From the NCBI GenBank assembly GCA_029448655.1, contig JACCLO010000005.1:1674001-1738000 (forward strand): DNA of 64,000 bases, given 5' to 3'. Below the pieces are notes generated by a model. That model was not told the DNA's origin. It searched no databases and worked only from the letters and a program-made list of their open reading frames with translations. The position numbers and the translations under genes are program-made. Position 1 is the first letter of the stretch; every line of letters begins with the position of its first letter. Source of the stretch: Wolfiporia cocos (taxonomy: Eukaryota; Basidiomycota; Agaricomycetes; Polyporales; Phaeolaceae). Shown one piece after another: positions 11,045 through 22,844 of this stretch.

Positions 11045-12695
11045 CTAGTTGAGGTTTTTGATAACGGCAGCAGTGAACTCGGACGTTGTCGAAGAGCCTG
11101 CCGGTCACGCTTAGACTCGACGTTCAAGCGGAAATGAACGACCGCACTTACCACCCATGTCAGCGGTGCGGACCTTGCCCGAGTTGATGACATCAAATGT
11201 CGCGCTCGCAATGTTGTTCGCGAGGCCATCGAGGCTTCCGCGAGTTCAGCCGCAATCATAACAGCAATCACGCGAACATGAAACGTACCCGAGATGCCTG
11301 AGCATCATCGTCGCACTGAGGATCATCGCAGCGGGGTTCGCACGGTTGGTACCCATAATGTCCTTCGCGACGTGACGGCAGCCAGGCTCAAAGAGCGCGT
11401 ATTCCTGCACGGGCCGTACTCATGAAGGGTTAATTCATAAGAATGAGCAAATGACTTACGCGGCCAACGTTGCAACCAGGGACGATACCTGGACCACCGA
11501 CCAGCGCAGCGCCGATGTTCGACACGATGGCACCGTACAGGTTAGGCATGACCATCACGTCAAACTGGCCCGGTCGTGCGACGAGCTGCATAGATCTGCC
11601 AAAAGCGTGTGAAGACGCGTCGCAGTGTGTCAGGCAAAGCTGCCTACGTGTTGTCGACGATCATGTCGTTGGATTCGATGCCGGTGCCCTTGTACTCCTC
11701 CGCGACCTTGCGGAACGTGTTCAGGAAGAGACCGTCACCGAGCTTCATGATGTTCGCCTTGTGCACACACGTGACTTTCTGCAGGAATATGGAAAAAGCA
11801 CCGGCGGGACACGGTGAACAACAGACGTAGTCAATGACGACACCAGACGGATCGAAGGGGATAAGAGCGATCGTCGCACGCACCTTGCGCCCGTTCTTGA
11901 GCGCGAAGTCAAACGCGAACCGCGCAATGCGCTCCGCCTTGGCGCGCGTGGAGACCTTCAAGCTCTCGACGACGCCGGGGTAGCTCTGGTGCTCGAGACC
12001 CGAGTACTCGCCCTCAGTGTTCTCACGGATGATCGCGAAATCGACGTTGCTGTGGCGGGTGGGGAATCCGGGGAGCGACTTGCAGAGGACGACGGACGCG
12101 TAGATGTCGAGCTGCTGGCGCATTGCGACGTTCCATGAAACGTGGCCGGATTGCGAGATGGGGGTAAAGAGAATACCTGGATGCTGTCTAGAGTGGTAGA
12201 CGGTGCGATGACGCGTAGAACGCACCCTTGAGACCGACTTTGTTGCGGCGCAAGCTCTCCACAGCCTGCTTGAAGAGCTCCTCGCCTTGGGAGGACATGC
12301 CGGAGACGTTGTACTGCTCCCACTCGATGGGCGCGTTGACGTACTCAAAGATCTCCTTGACGGAGTCGGTGATCTCGTTACCGATACCGTCACCGGGGAT
12401 CAGGGTAACCTGGGAGGCGTACTCAGCGCGGCGCGCATCATTCACGTACGGGGTCGACGCACAGTGTGGACACCGCCATACTTGGTCGGTAGCTTCCGGA
12501 TCGACGGGGGATGAGTGCTGGTTCAGCATGACGATGTGCGACACGTACACGCTGGGTGACCCTGGGGAATCCAGCGGAGAGGGTGGTGGCAGTCCTCTGG
12601 GCGAACGAGATCAGATATGGACATGGTTCGTTCGCGGATTCACGTACAGCCTGGAGGGCGGGGCGAGCGGCGGCGGCAAGGGAGGTGCGCAACAT
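11045..12695 (-). CDS. IDH1: Isocitrate dehydrogenase [NAD] subunit 1, mitochondrial
   Basis: Regulatory subunit of the mitochondrial NAD-dependent isocitrate dehydrogenase of the TCA cycle, which oxidises isocitrate to 2-oxoglutarate together with subunit 2. The start at 12695 gives a presequence-like N terminus ([20 protein letters not shown]). It is followed by the fold's [20 protein letters not shown], the [20 protein letters not shown] block, [39 protein letters not shown] and [19 protein letters not shown]; it ends [14 protein letters not shown]. Several short introns; the last joins ADMG to SSTTSEF. Lys and Thr usage around HKANIMK fits the IDH1 rather than IDH2 type, but I assign the subunit by overall resemblance. 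Divergent from the hydrolase at 12997. Confidence 0.9.
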
Positions 12696-12996
12696 GGTAG
12701 GCAGAGGGAAGAGACGATGTCGGTGCAGCTGAGGCCAGCGTTGAAAAAAGAGATGTCGACGTCGGCCGAACCGCGTTTGCTTGCCCAGTCCCACGTGATC
12801 TAGCGTCATAGAAGGAGGCGCCGGTGGCTGGGGCGGGAGGCGCCCGACCGAAATGGCCAGTCTGGCGCCCTACGCGAGCTACGCGAACTCGCCCTAGTAG
12901 CGACCAGCGGCGACGACCTTCTGCCAGCTTCCTCCTTCCGTCTGGCGACGGCCACCACTCTCTAAATTCACTCGTTTATGAGCCTGTACCCCCGCC
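12696..12996. promoter_or_regulatory. Shared intergenic region, IDH1 / hydrolase
   Basis: 301 bp separate two start codons that point away from each other. A frame open to about 12809 runs upstream of the IDH1 ATG, but a start there would bury the mitochondrial presequence. Confidence 0.45.
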
Positions 12997-15120
12997 ATGC
13001 AACCAAAACATGCGAACAAACTCGCCGCTGACCTCGCTGAGCAGCTCGCGCCCTCACGCACGCGCGACCTCTCGTTCTATGTCGTCCTCTTCGCCGCGGT
13101 CATCCCACTCTGGTCCATCGTGCCGCTCTCCTGGGCATTCGTGATCTACTCGCTCCGCTCTGGCAAGATCTGGACCTACGCGTGGGCCGGGCGCGCTCTC
13201 TTTGCTGCTGCGCTTTGTGAGGTCAGATCCAGTGACCGTGTCTCTGCCGCCCGCCAATCTGGCACTCACCGTCCTCACGCACCAGGTCTTCTTCAGCGTG
13301 CACCACTACAGCCTCGCCAGGTTCATTCGCGGTCCCCATTCTCTTCCGCCAAACAAGCTCGTCGAGTTGCAGCAAGCGTTCAAGCGTGTTCTCAAGTCTG
13401 GCTTGGCTGATTTGTCTGAAGATGGCTACGACGAGGAGTCGCTCGACGACGAGCGGCCGGGCAGCCCCGCTGAGGAAATCACCACACTGCGGTACGACGA
13501 TCCCAGAGCGGTAGACTTCCGCAACAACCTCAGGACCTGGTTAGTGTACTCTATTACTCTATGAGATCGCACTCGATCGACGTATAGATCCAGGTTTGGC
13601 AAGGTACCGTGGTCACAGATCCACAAGGAGGACATGTACACATGGCTCTACTGGGCCATCTTCAACGCGCCGTACGCGCCCTTCGACTCGCTCCCCAAGT
13701 CGCACCAGACGACCTTGAAGGAGGTCTGCCAGCTGATCGAGGCGCGCTCGGGCTCGACGTTCCCCGAGGGCTCGAACCCCTCCGTGAAGGCGCTTCGCCT
13801 CACGCTCGACCCCGTGAGCGTCATCTGGCGGCCGCTCGTCTGGTACCTCGGTGTCGCGCTGAGCAACTACCTCCTCCGCCGCAAGATGGTGCGCAAGTGG
13901 AACGTTGAGTTTGGGACGTACCACGGCCTCGAGTGCGTCTCTCTGTCTCATTCTCCTCGTGCATTCACCTCATGACACCCCTCCTTGCACGCATACAGCT
14001 ACCTCATCCGTATTCCGCCCGGCTGGAATGCACACACGGGCCGGCGTCCGATTGTGTTCATGCACGGCCTCGGGCTCGGGCTGACGCAGTACAACCGCTT
14101 CATCACGCATCTCCTGCGCAACGCACCCGAGCACCCGCTCCTCGTCCCGCTCCACCCACACGTGAGCCAGGAGATCTTCCATCCGCGCTTCCTCCGCCCG
14201 ATGGGCCGCCGCGACATGGCGCGCACGCTCGCAGGGCTTCTCGACAAGCTCGGCTGGGCGAAGTGGCAGGAGAAGGCGGAGAGCGAGGCCGAGGCCGAGG
14301 CCGAGGCGGACCCCGTGCGGGTCCCCATGGGCGTCACGATGATCAGCCACTCAAAGTGAGTGTCCGGTATTGGGATGCGCATGGCGTATGTATGACTGAT
14401 GAGGCGCAGTGGCTCGTTTGCGCATGCATGGATGTTGAAGCACTACCCGGCAATGGTTATCCGCTCGTGCTTCATTGACCCGGTGACGTTCTGCTCTTGG
14501 GAAGGCGGTGCGGAACATCTACTTTCTATCCTCTCAACCCACTGATAATCCGTGTCCGCAGACCTGTGCTATAACTTCGTCTACCGGCCTGCCTCGACGG
14601 TATGAATTTCATACCAGCTGTATTCGTGGCACGTGCATCTAACGAGGTACATGCAGGGCATGGAACTGGTCATCAAGTTCTTCGTCGGTGGCGAACTCGG
14701 CGTCGCCAACTTTTTGCAGCGGCACTTTGACTGGTACGCCAACTCTCTATGGTACGAGGAGATCCCAAACGCGCGCGACCCCAACAAAACGATGTTCTTC
14801 CTCGGAGGGAAAGACGCGATCGTCAACGCCGACGTAAGTCTCTCTAACCTGACGTCGGTGTGACGTTGTGCATCATTCGAGCGTGCTAATGCTCATATTT
14901 CCTCGTCTCGCGTGTCCAGCGCGTGCGGCGGTACCTGATGTCGCACGGCATACGCAAGAACCTCTGGTACGACCCGGACGGGCGGCACGGACAGGCGATG
15001 CTTCGCGGCTCCCCCGGTCAGAAAGAGATCTTCCGCTGGCTGCTGCAGACCGAGAAGCCATCATCGTCCTCGCCGCCGTCGTCACCATCGTCGTTACTGC
15101 TGTCGCCGCCGTCGTCATGA
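12997..15120 (+). CDS. Membrane-anchored alpha/beta hydrolase
   Basis: Predicted serine hydrolase of fungal type; the substrate is unknown and a lipid ester is a guess. The N terminus carries one or two membrane segments (FYVVLFAAVIPLWSIVPLSW and the following YAWAGRALFAAALCE). A cytosolic-looking region (SVHHYSLARFI, LPPNKLVELQQAFKRVLKSG) comes next. The hydrolase core has the oxyanion-type FMHGLGLGLTQYNRF and a nucleophile elbow ISHSNGSFAHAW, in which an exon border splits the Ser motif. The likely acid and base lie in FFLGGKDAIVNAD and the C-terminal part (KNLWYDPDGRHGQ). An Ala/Glu hexanucleotide repeat (EAEAEAEAD, near 14280-14310) precedes the elbow. The gene ends in a Ser/Pro-rich tail and has about seven introns. 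It converges on the amidohydrolase. Confidence 0.8.
14281..14312 (+). repeat. GAGGCC hexanucleotide tract in hydrolase
   Basis: About four tandem GAGGCC-like units encode a Glu-Ala run just before the nucleophile exon. It is in frame, so length changes would add or remove Glu-Ala pairs. Confidence 0.7.
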
Positions 15121-15344
15121 GTTCCATATACCGACATAGAGCAAGCCCGCGGGCTCCCTGATATACCTCGAGGGCATAGTCGCCGTCATAATATACATGA
15201 GATGCTAATTGTCGGGCGGGGGTATGGTACTGACGCAGATGTAATATGTAGTGAGAGGCACTACAATTCGCTCCCTTCGTGATTTGTTGGTGCGTATCTG
15301 ATACATGAGCAGATATTGAGAATGCGGTGCGTACTAATTGCAGG

Positions 15345-16571
15345 TCAAGCGGTTTGACGCAGCCTACGCCGAAGCGTCGGCATCAGTCGCAACGCATTGT
15401 CGCGCATTATGGCCCCCAATTGCATGTCATCTGATTTGTAGTATTCGTCTGCGTTCTGGGTATACCAACCCGCCATATCCTTGCTGACGGCTGGTTGCAA
15501 TCAATCATGCTCTCGATTTAGGATTCACGATAACATCACTCACCTGGAAAGTCTGTCCCGAACAGTATACGTTCATGTCCCACAAAGGCAGTCGCAGCCG
15601 TGAGCGTGCTCTCATGCGCACTCAAGGCCGTGTCATAGTAGAAGCTCCGGAAGTCCTCCAGGATCTCTTCGCTCGTAAGTGCACATCCCATGTGCCGCGA
15701 AAGCACTGCGACGCGCGGGGCTAGCGCGAGTGCACTTCCGCCAAGGTGCGCAAGGATGATGTTGACGTTCGCGAAGCGCCGCTTCTTGCCTGTAACGACG
15801 AGGTGTGCGGCAGCCTTGTACGTCTCGTTCGGCACCTCGGTTATCGGGATGCCCAACGACGCGTGCGGCCAGGGTGTCGAGGAGGCTGTCTGGGTGCCGT
15901 GCAGGAAAACAGTCGCGCCACGCCGATCGAGTTCCGCCCATATGGGGTCGTAAACGTCGTCGCCGATGTACACTGGGGGTTCGCTGCAGGATTGTACGGC
16001 GCGACGAAGGGGCTGAACAGACGCTCACCTGCGTGGCTGCCTTCGCCGTAGGACGAGGAGAGTGCAACGCCGTCTGCATGCAGCTCGTCAAGTGCGTACG
16101 CCAGCTCGGCGAGCGCAGCTGCGGGGGAGCATCAGCGGCAGCACGCACGACACACCTCCAGCGCGAATCCTACGAGGCAGACTGACCCTCGGTATCGCTC
16201 GGCACAGGCAAGCACGCAAAGAACCCGAAGCGTCCGGGGTGCTGAGCACAGATCCGTGCGGCCTCCTCGTTGATCTCCCGCGCCGCTCCGCGGTTCTCCG
16301 GACCAGCAGGTCCCCGCGGCAGCCCAGCGGGCAGCGAGAGCACGGCGAGGTCAATCCCGAGCGCGTCCATCGCGCGTAGGCTGACTGCCGGCGACCAGGG
16401 GAGGTTCTCCCGCGGCGTGTGGAACCCGACGCGTGCACTTTCTTCCGCCTTGCGGAGGGTGCTCGGGAATATGTGATGATGGATGTCGATACGCCGAATG
16501 GCCTGGGCATCAGCACGACTCAAAGCGCTACTAGATTTTTTCACTGATCCGCTGCTTAAGCTTGCGGACAT
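15345..16571 (-). CDS. ACMSD-type amidohydrolase / decarboxylase
   Basis: Metal-dependent amidohydrolase-fold enzyme related to aminocarboxymuconate semialdehyde decarboxylase and the 2,6-dihydroxybenzoate and 5-carboxyvanillate decarboxylases. The start ATG at 16571 leads into RRIDIHHHIFPS, with the family's metal-binding HxH. Further landmarks are AVLSLPAGLPRG, the ARICAQHPGRFGFFACLP block, VFLHGT, IILAHLGGSAL with a metal-ligand His, and RILFGTDFP with the conserved Asp; the last exon ends LRRRLRQTA. At least three introns are present, the last joining TDFP to AVSKDMAGW. The length, about 370 residues, suits a fungal member. The exact substrate cannot be read from the sequence; degradation of aromatic acids is plausible for a wood or litter fungus. 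The SDR gene lies 267 bp upstream on the same strand. Confidence 0.8.
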
Positions 16572-16838
16572 TAGAACGGACCTTCGCAAGGGGTTAAACT
16601 GCAACTGCAAGCCAACGTCTTCCGACACGTGCGTCTGTCGACAGATAGCAAAATTGTACCCAATGCGGAGCACGAGGGATCACTCCGCTGTCGGGAATGG
16701 GGCTCGAGATCGTTCACGACCACAATCCAGCTCTGCACAACTGCCGCGGACAGTAAAGTTTTGTCGCATGAAATATTTGAAGGGTTCGTACGATACACAA
16801 TTTCGGGCTACATAGTTTTCGTTCCAATCTTCCACTCG

Positions 16839-17823
16839 CTAGGCCCTTCGGAAGTCCTTGAGGTCGTCTGCATCCCAGCTTACGAACTGGCCGCTCATAG
16901 ACTTTGGGGACTTGAGCGACAACGAGGCAACCACATAGCCCGCGTCCTCGGACTTGAGCAGCTTCTTGCCCGTGTGCAAATTCATGAACATCGCATGTAC
17001 CTTCTCATCCAGAGCCGTTGCTCCAAGTTCACGCAGCTGGATTTGCATCTGCGAATTGTCAGGACGCCGTTATGACTTCCTGCTTACGTGCATACCTGCG
17101 TGTCCACTGTGCCCGGACGCATGGCCACGCACGTTACATCCGGCTCTTCCTCTGCCAATGTCCTGTTGACGGATGTCTCAATGGCAGGCCATCGTCTGCA
17201 AGACAGAACACACACCTGCAGAGACTGTTCATGGCTGCCTTACTTGTGTTGTACGGTCCCATGGTTGGCGTTCCCTTTGTAGCCGAGCCAGAACTGACAA
17301 ACACGACTCTACCACCCAGGTCGCTTGCGCGAAGTGCAGGAAGGGCAGCCCGGACAGCTGTGACCAGAGAAAAGAAGTTCACATCAAAATGAGCTTTCCA
17401 GGCGTCCAGAGAAATTTCTTCATCTGCAATCCTCCCGAGGGGCGTCACGACCGCTGCATTGAGAATGAGCGCATCAATGTGCCCGTAGACCTTGATTGCC
17501 GACGCCACGGTATGCGACACGACAGTTGCATCTGTGCTGTACGCCGCATGTTGAGCCTGAGGGCTGCGGCGAGGAGACCAGGACTGACACGTCGCCTTTG
17601 ACCACCAAAAGAGCGTCTGCGTGCGCCTGGCGGAGCTCGACGAGCTCCAGGGTGTCTGTGCGCGAGAGCGCGACGACGTTCGCGTTAAACTCGGTGAGCA
17701 AGATCTTCGCCGCGGCGAGGCCAAGTCCTCTGGGATGACGTTTCAGCGACTGCTGGGCGCGACCAATAGTATAGCGCTGCACTTTGACGCGCCAGTGATG
17801 ATCACGGTTGGTCTGCGTGGCAT
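16839..17823 (-). CDS. Short-chain dehydrogenase/reductase (SDR)
   Basis: NAD(P)-dependent classical SDR, most like the yeast Irc24/YIR035C-YIR036C benzil-reductase group. The ATG at 17823 gives MPRRPTVIITGAS. A first intron (donor GTGCAG, acceptor CCCAG) then completes the Rossmann motif TGASKGLGLAAA. Visible further on are VKGDV, ALILNAAVV, the catalytic Ser in FVSSGSATKG, YNTSK with the catalytic Tyr and Lys, and AMRPGTVDTQ. The C terminus (SWDADDLKDFRRA) matches that group, in which the last exons contain a GQFVSW-type motif. Four or more introns; the length is about 255 residues. Divergent from PDB1 with 245 bp between. Confidence 0.85.
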
Positions 17824-18068
17824 TTCTGGGGATGGGACGATGGGATGGGATGGGAAGGAGAGCGGACGGTCGAGTGGGCCGAGCGGATGTCGCGCGAGGA
17901 ATACTGAGCGGAATTCCCACGGTTTGTCGGGGTGCTTATCCATGGCTTACCCCAGCTAGGAACGCGTCCCGAAGTGTGCCGAGCCAGCACACGAAAAGTT
18001 GCCAGACGGCATTCCTTGTCTCACAAATCCTTCCCATTCCCCCTCTCTCTCCTCCTCCGCAAAACCAG
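17824..18068. promoter_or_regulatory. Shared intergenic region, SDR / PDB1
   Basis: 245 bp lie between divergent start codons. A pyrimidine-rich CT stretch sits 10-35 bp upstream of the PDB1 ATG, a common feature of highly expressed basidiomycete genes. Confidence 0.45.
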
Positions 18069-19510
18069 ATGTCGACGCGAGCAGCTTTCTCCCGCATCAC
18101 CCCCGCTCTCACATCCGCGCGTGCGGTACCAGCCCTTGCAGCGCGTCGGGCAGCTTTCGCCCGAGGATATGCTTCCCAGGCCGAACACACCGTGAGGATA
18201 ATCCATTGACCACGGCTAAGTCCCCACAGCTTATGCGTGCCCCCATAGGTTACCGTCCGTGATGCATTAAACTCCGCGCTGGAGGAGGAGATGTCGCGGG
18301 ACGACCGGGTCTTCATCATCGGTGAGGAGGTCGCGCGGTACAATGGTGCCTACAAGGTATGGGAACTCTATATGCGTGGTGCACTGATATTCAACTTTGT
18401 CAATCAAGGTCACCAAAGGCCTCATGGACAAGTTCGGCGAGAAGCGCGTCGTGGATACACCCATTACGGAGATGGGTTTCGCTGGTCTCGCGACGGGTGC
18501 AGCGTTCGCTGGTCTGCGACCGGTGTACGTCCTCCTATCGTCATTTGCTGAACTTTCGTGACACGCTCGACACATAGCTGCGAGTTCATGACCTTCAACT
18601 TTGCGATGCAAGCCATCGACCAGATTATCAACTCAGCCGCAAAGACGCATTACATGTCTGGCGGTGGTGTCAAATGCCCCATTGTTTTCCGTGGACCCAA
18701 CGGTGCGGCGGCTGGTGTCGCGGCACAACACTCACAAGACTACGCGGCCTGGTACGGGTCCGTTCCCGGTCTCAAGGTCGTCTCCCCATGGAGTGCGGAG
18801 GATTGCAAGGGTCTGCTGAAGGTGCGGATATTACCCAGTCCCTTGACATCTCATATCGATACCCCACACAGGCCGCCATCCGCGACCCCAACCCGGTCGT
18901 GTTCCTTGAAAACGAGATGATGTACGGTGTCAGCTTCCCCATGTCGTCGGAGGCGATGTCGGACAACTTCCTTCTCCCTATTGGCAAGGCTAAGATTGAG
19001 CGCGAGGGCAGCGATGTCACCATTGTAGCGCACAGTCTGATGGTCACGCGTAGTATCGATGCTGCGGACGCGCTCGCGAAGGAGGGTGTCAAGGCAGAGG
19101 TCATCAACCTGCGCAGCATCCGCCCGCTCGACATTGACACCATTAAGAAGTCGATCAAGAAGACCAACAGGTACGCGCAAGAATTCATTGCTGTGCTGAC
19201 AACTGGGGTTGTACTCATGTTCCCGCGTGCCTAGGCTTGTGATCGTCGAGGGGGGGTTCCCAGGCTTCGGTGTCGGTAGCGAGATCTGCGCTCAGGTAAT
19301 CGAGAGCGAAGCCTTCGACTACCTCGACGCTCCGGTTGAGCGTGTCACCGGTGCTGACGTTCCTACGCCTGTGCGTCCTTTTGTCTTCGCGTGTCGCTCG
19401 GCTCTGCTGACAATAACTCTCAGTATGCGATCAACCTCGAGGCACTTGCATTCCCCGACGCCGGCGTCGTCACCAAGGCGGCTAAGCGCGCACTCTACAG
19501 GACCAACTAG
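18069..19510 (+). CDS. PDB1: Pyruvate dehydrogenase E1 component subunit beta, mitochondrial
   Basis: Beta subunit of the thiamine-diphosphate E1 heterotetramer that decarboxylates pyruvate in the mitochondrial matrix. The N terminus is a typical presequence ([20 protein letters not shown]). Exon 1 is 18069-18191 and exon 2 starts at 18249. The core includes [108 protein letters not shown] and, near the end, [18 protein letters not shown]. The product ends [11 protein letters not shown], about 370 residues and full length. About seven short introns interrupt it. It converges on HIS4, with 178 bp between the stop codons. Confidence 0.95.
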
Positions 19511-19688
19511 ATTGTTGCTGTCGAGCTGCTTTGCGAGATCAGGTAGGGGACGAAGGTGCAATTCCATATTCTGGTTTATGATGTTTAGACTGTTGATAAT
19601 CTAGGATGCATCCTTTTATCGTAGCACGCTACATTACATATCCATTACACTTCTTGAGGACGCATCGGGAATTTTGCACAGCAAAAAA

Positions 19689-22361
19689 TTATAGAGCCCG
19701 CAAGCGAACACGTACTGCGTTGGCGTGGGCTTGCAGACCCTCGCAATCGGCTAACGTCGCCACCACGGGGCCAAGGCCTCTGAGGCCATCTGCAGTCACC
19801 TCTTGCGAAGTGATGTGCTTTTGGAATGAGAGCGTATTGACACCGCTGAACTGCCGAGCGTAGCCATTCGTTGGCAGTGTGTGGTTTGTGCCCGATGCGT
19901 AATCACCACAGCTGCGGGGACAGTTAATATTAACCGGTATGAAACTCAAGAGACTATGTACCTTTCTGGGGAATAGGGGCCAACAAAGACACTGCCTGCG
20001 TTCTCTATGAGGGACACTGCGGCACTTGCGTCCTCGAGGTGCAGGATCAAGTGTTCCGGTGCGTAGTCATTGGAGAAGTTTATTGCTTGTTCGGTTGTGC
20101 GAACTCGCACGATGTTGCTCTTCGCGATGGACTCCCGCACGATGTCAACGCGTGGCAGAGCATGCGCCTGTGCGTCGAGTTCCGTCTCGATCGCGGACAA
20201 CTCTTCATCCGAGAGATCCACGGCAACGAGTACGACCTGCGAGTCGACCCCGTGCTCGGCCTGCGAGAGGAGATCGGCTGCGACGAACGCAGGGTTGCAT
20301 GTGCGATCGGCGATGACCTGGACAGCCACGCACGCATCTCAGCCGATCTGTGTGAAGCGTGGACGGCAAGACGGCACTCACGAGCACCTCGGACGGACCC
20401 GCGGGCATGTCGATCGCGACAAGCGCGTCCGTGTCGTTCTGCACGAGCATCTTCGCAGCTGTCACCCACTGGTTCCCGGGCCCAAAAATCTTGTCCACTT
20501 TCGGCACGGTCTCCGTTCCGTACGCAAGTGCCGCGACGGCCTGGGCGCCACCAGCCTTGAGGATTGCGGACGCGCCGACAAGCTGCGCGACGTACATCAC
20601 TTCAGGCGAAATGCTCCCGTCCTGCCGCGGCGGCGTCGCGATCACAATTTCCTTGCACCCCGCTACCTGAGCGGGAATGCCGAGCATGAGGGCGGTAGAC
20701 GGCAGGATCGCCGTGCCGCCTGGGACGTAAAGACCCACGCGCGCAATCGGACGTGCGAAGCGCGAGCAGACAACACCAGGCATGGTCTCGACAGAGAGGG
20801 GTGTCTGCTCCGCTTGTGCGGCATGGAACTTGTAGACGTTTGCGTATGCCACGTCAATCGCGGCCCGGACATCAGGGTCGAGCTGCATCGTCTCGGGCGC
20901 AAATGGCGGCCGGACGACGGTGGCAGTAAGCTGCGCTCGGTCGAACTTGGCGGTGAGCTCGAGGAGAGCGGCGTCGCCGCGTACGCGGACATCGTCGACG
21001 ATTGGTTTGACTTTCTGCAACATCTCTGCATACTTGAGGACAGGCCGGCGGAGGAGCTGCGCGCGCTGCTCTGCTGATGTGACGGAGAGATCAAACGTCC
21101 GCATGCGAATCGGTGCGTCGGGGTCCACTTGAGCCTTCTGCGCACTCGGAGCAGGTGTAGGAACCTGCGTATTCTCTTTGGGGGCATTGACCCACTGGGG
21201 CTTGGCGTTGCCCGCGCGGCGAGTGACCTTCTTCGCCTTTCTGTCGAGCGACTGCTCGATGTCCGCAATACTTACACCTGCCGCAACGCAACGGGTAAGC
21301 GCAAAATAGAAGAGATCGGCTGCCTCGAAAGCAACTTCTTCCTTCGTCTCCGCGCGACAGAGCTCATCGGCTTCCTCCATGATTTTGGCGCGGAGCAAAT
21401 CCGGGTCGTGAAAAAGCCTGCTGGTGTAGGAGCCTTCTGGTGCAGACTTCAGACGCGATCGCAATGTCTTCTCAAGCGCGGCAAGCCCCCTGATCTCCCT
21501 TTCACCGAAGCATGAAGAACGGTTAAGGTGACAGAATCCGGCACCGTGCTGAACGACGCTGATCTCGAGCGAGTCCGAGTCGCAGTCCAGCCGGATGCTA
21601 ACCACGTCTTGCGTCGCACCCGACGTCTCGCCCTTGCGCCAGAGACCGTGTTTGCGCGACTGGTACACGCCCTTCCCCGTCACGATGCTCTCCTTGACCG
21701 ATTCTGCGGACGAGTACGCGAGCCCCAACGTGCGTCCCCCCTCGTTGTAAGAGGAGACCACAGTAGGGAAGAGCCCGTCAGGGCGATCAGAGGAGACAGG
21801 GGCGAGGAACGCATCCGCAACGTTGATTTGACTCTGGGACGAGGCGCCGAGGGTGAGCAGGGGCGTGGGCAGCACGAGCACGGCCTGAGCTGCGAGAAGC
21901 CCGCGGATGGTAGATGGCGAAGGTGGAGCATCGGAAACTGCGGGGAGGACATGCACAGCGGCGTGTGCGAAGAAGCGGGAGACTGAAGCGACGAAATCGA
22001 CGTCGAGAGCCGGAGTCTTGATCAGCACGCCAGACACGCCGTTGCGAATCTTGTCCGAGACTGTGCTGACATTTCCGACGTCGAGAAGAAGCAGAAGGCG
22101 GTCTGCAGGGATTATTCCGATGGCCTCCTTCGCGTAAGCGAGAGGCAGGATCACCTTCTCCGCGCCCTGGTCAAGCAAGGAGACTATTGCATCCAGATTG
22201 GAGGACACATCTTGATCGCAGAGGACATAGCGCGATGTGCGCTGCGACAGCTGCACTGAGCTGGCCTGCGATGCCGGGACGATGATGGGTCCAATGCGGG
22301 CAAGGGCCTGGAGGAGAGCCCCGTCGGCTGAGCCCTCGACGAGGGGAAGAAAGACAGACAT
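19689..22361 (-). CDS. HIS4: Trifunctional histidine biosynthesis protein
   Basis: One polypeptide for three steps: phosphoribosyl-AMP cyclohydrolase (step 3), phosphoribosyl-ATP diphosphatase (step 2) and histidinol dehydrogenase (steps 9-10). Exons are 22361-20382, 20317-19962 and 19911-19689. The N-terminal 220 residues are the poorly conserved domain found in fungal His4. The cyclohydrolase follows ([30 protein letters not shown]), then the diphosphatase ([34 protein letters not shown]). The dehydrogenase ([45 protein letters not shown]) carries the zinc- and substrate-binding residues of the family. Length is about 852 residues. I prefer the ATG at 22361 ([10 protein letters not shown]), which aligns with known His4 N termini, over the in-frame one at 22412. 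The introns fall only in the last third. Confidence 0.95.
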
Positions 22362-22599
22362 CTGCGCAATGACTCGTCCAATCGTGTCGCGAGCAAAATC
22401 TAAGCGAACCAAAATCTATTTACAGATTACAGATACTTGTGTAGCGGTTATCACTTGCACGCCGCGCCCGCCTTCGATAGGCGCAAGCCGTCGCAGCACG
22501 GAGCAAGTTGCAGAGCACAATCTCCCAACTTTCCCGCCAACGCCCATCACTTCGTCTAGACGAGTCTGCTGCCCTAAAACGTTACAGCAACAAGCGCTG

Positions 22600-22805
22600 T
22601 AGTGCAGTGGTCCTCGTGACCGTCATGCTACCATTTTGGGCGCCGTCACTATCGTCACGCTGCTCGCTCTCAACGCCGCCCTCGTCGTGTGCGCCCCACG
22701 TCTGAGGCCTGAGGCTACACCCGTGCCCGCGCGGCCGCCATTTCCCGCCGCGTCGCCAAAATCGCCCAGCATATCGGCTCGCCGCTAGTATTGAAATTGT
22801 GAGTG
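22600..22805 (+). other. Coding-like open stretch, strand unresolved
   Basis: On the plus strand one frame reads GYTRARAAAISRRVAKIAQH followed by IGSPLVLKL and then a perfect GTGAGT donor at about 22800. Another plus frame encodes a hydrophobic segment (TILGAVTIVTLLALNAALVV). The minus strand is also open through the region. I could not build a complete gene from either strand; it may be an exon of a short membrane protein or a decayed gene. Confidence 0.25.
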
Positions 22806-22844
22806 CAGCGCAACTGACTCACCTCGTTAAGGGTGAAACAACTT

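Noticed and set aside
20070..21077. 335-residue plus-strand frame
   Set aside because: Antisense shadow of the HIS4 histidinol dehydrogenase part; the minus strand matches a known enzyme throughout.
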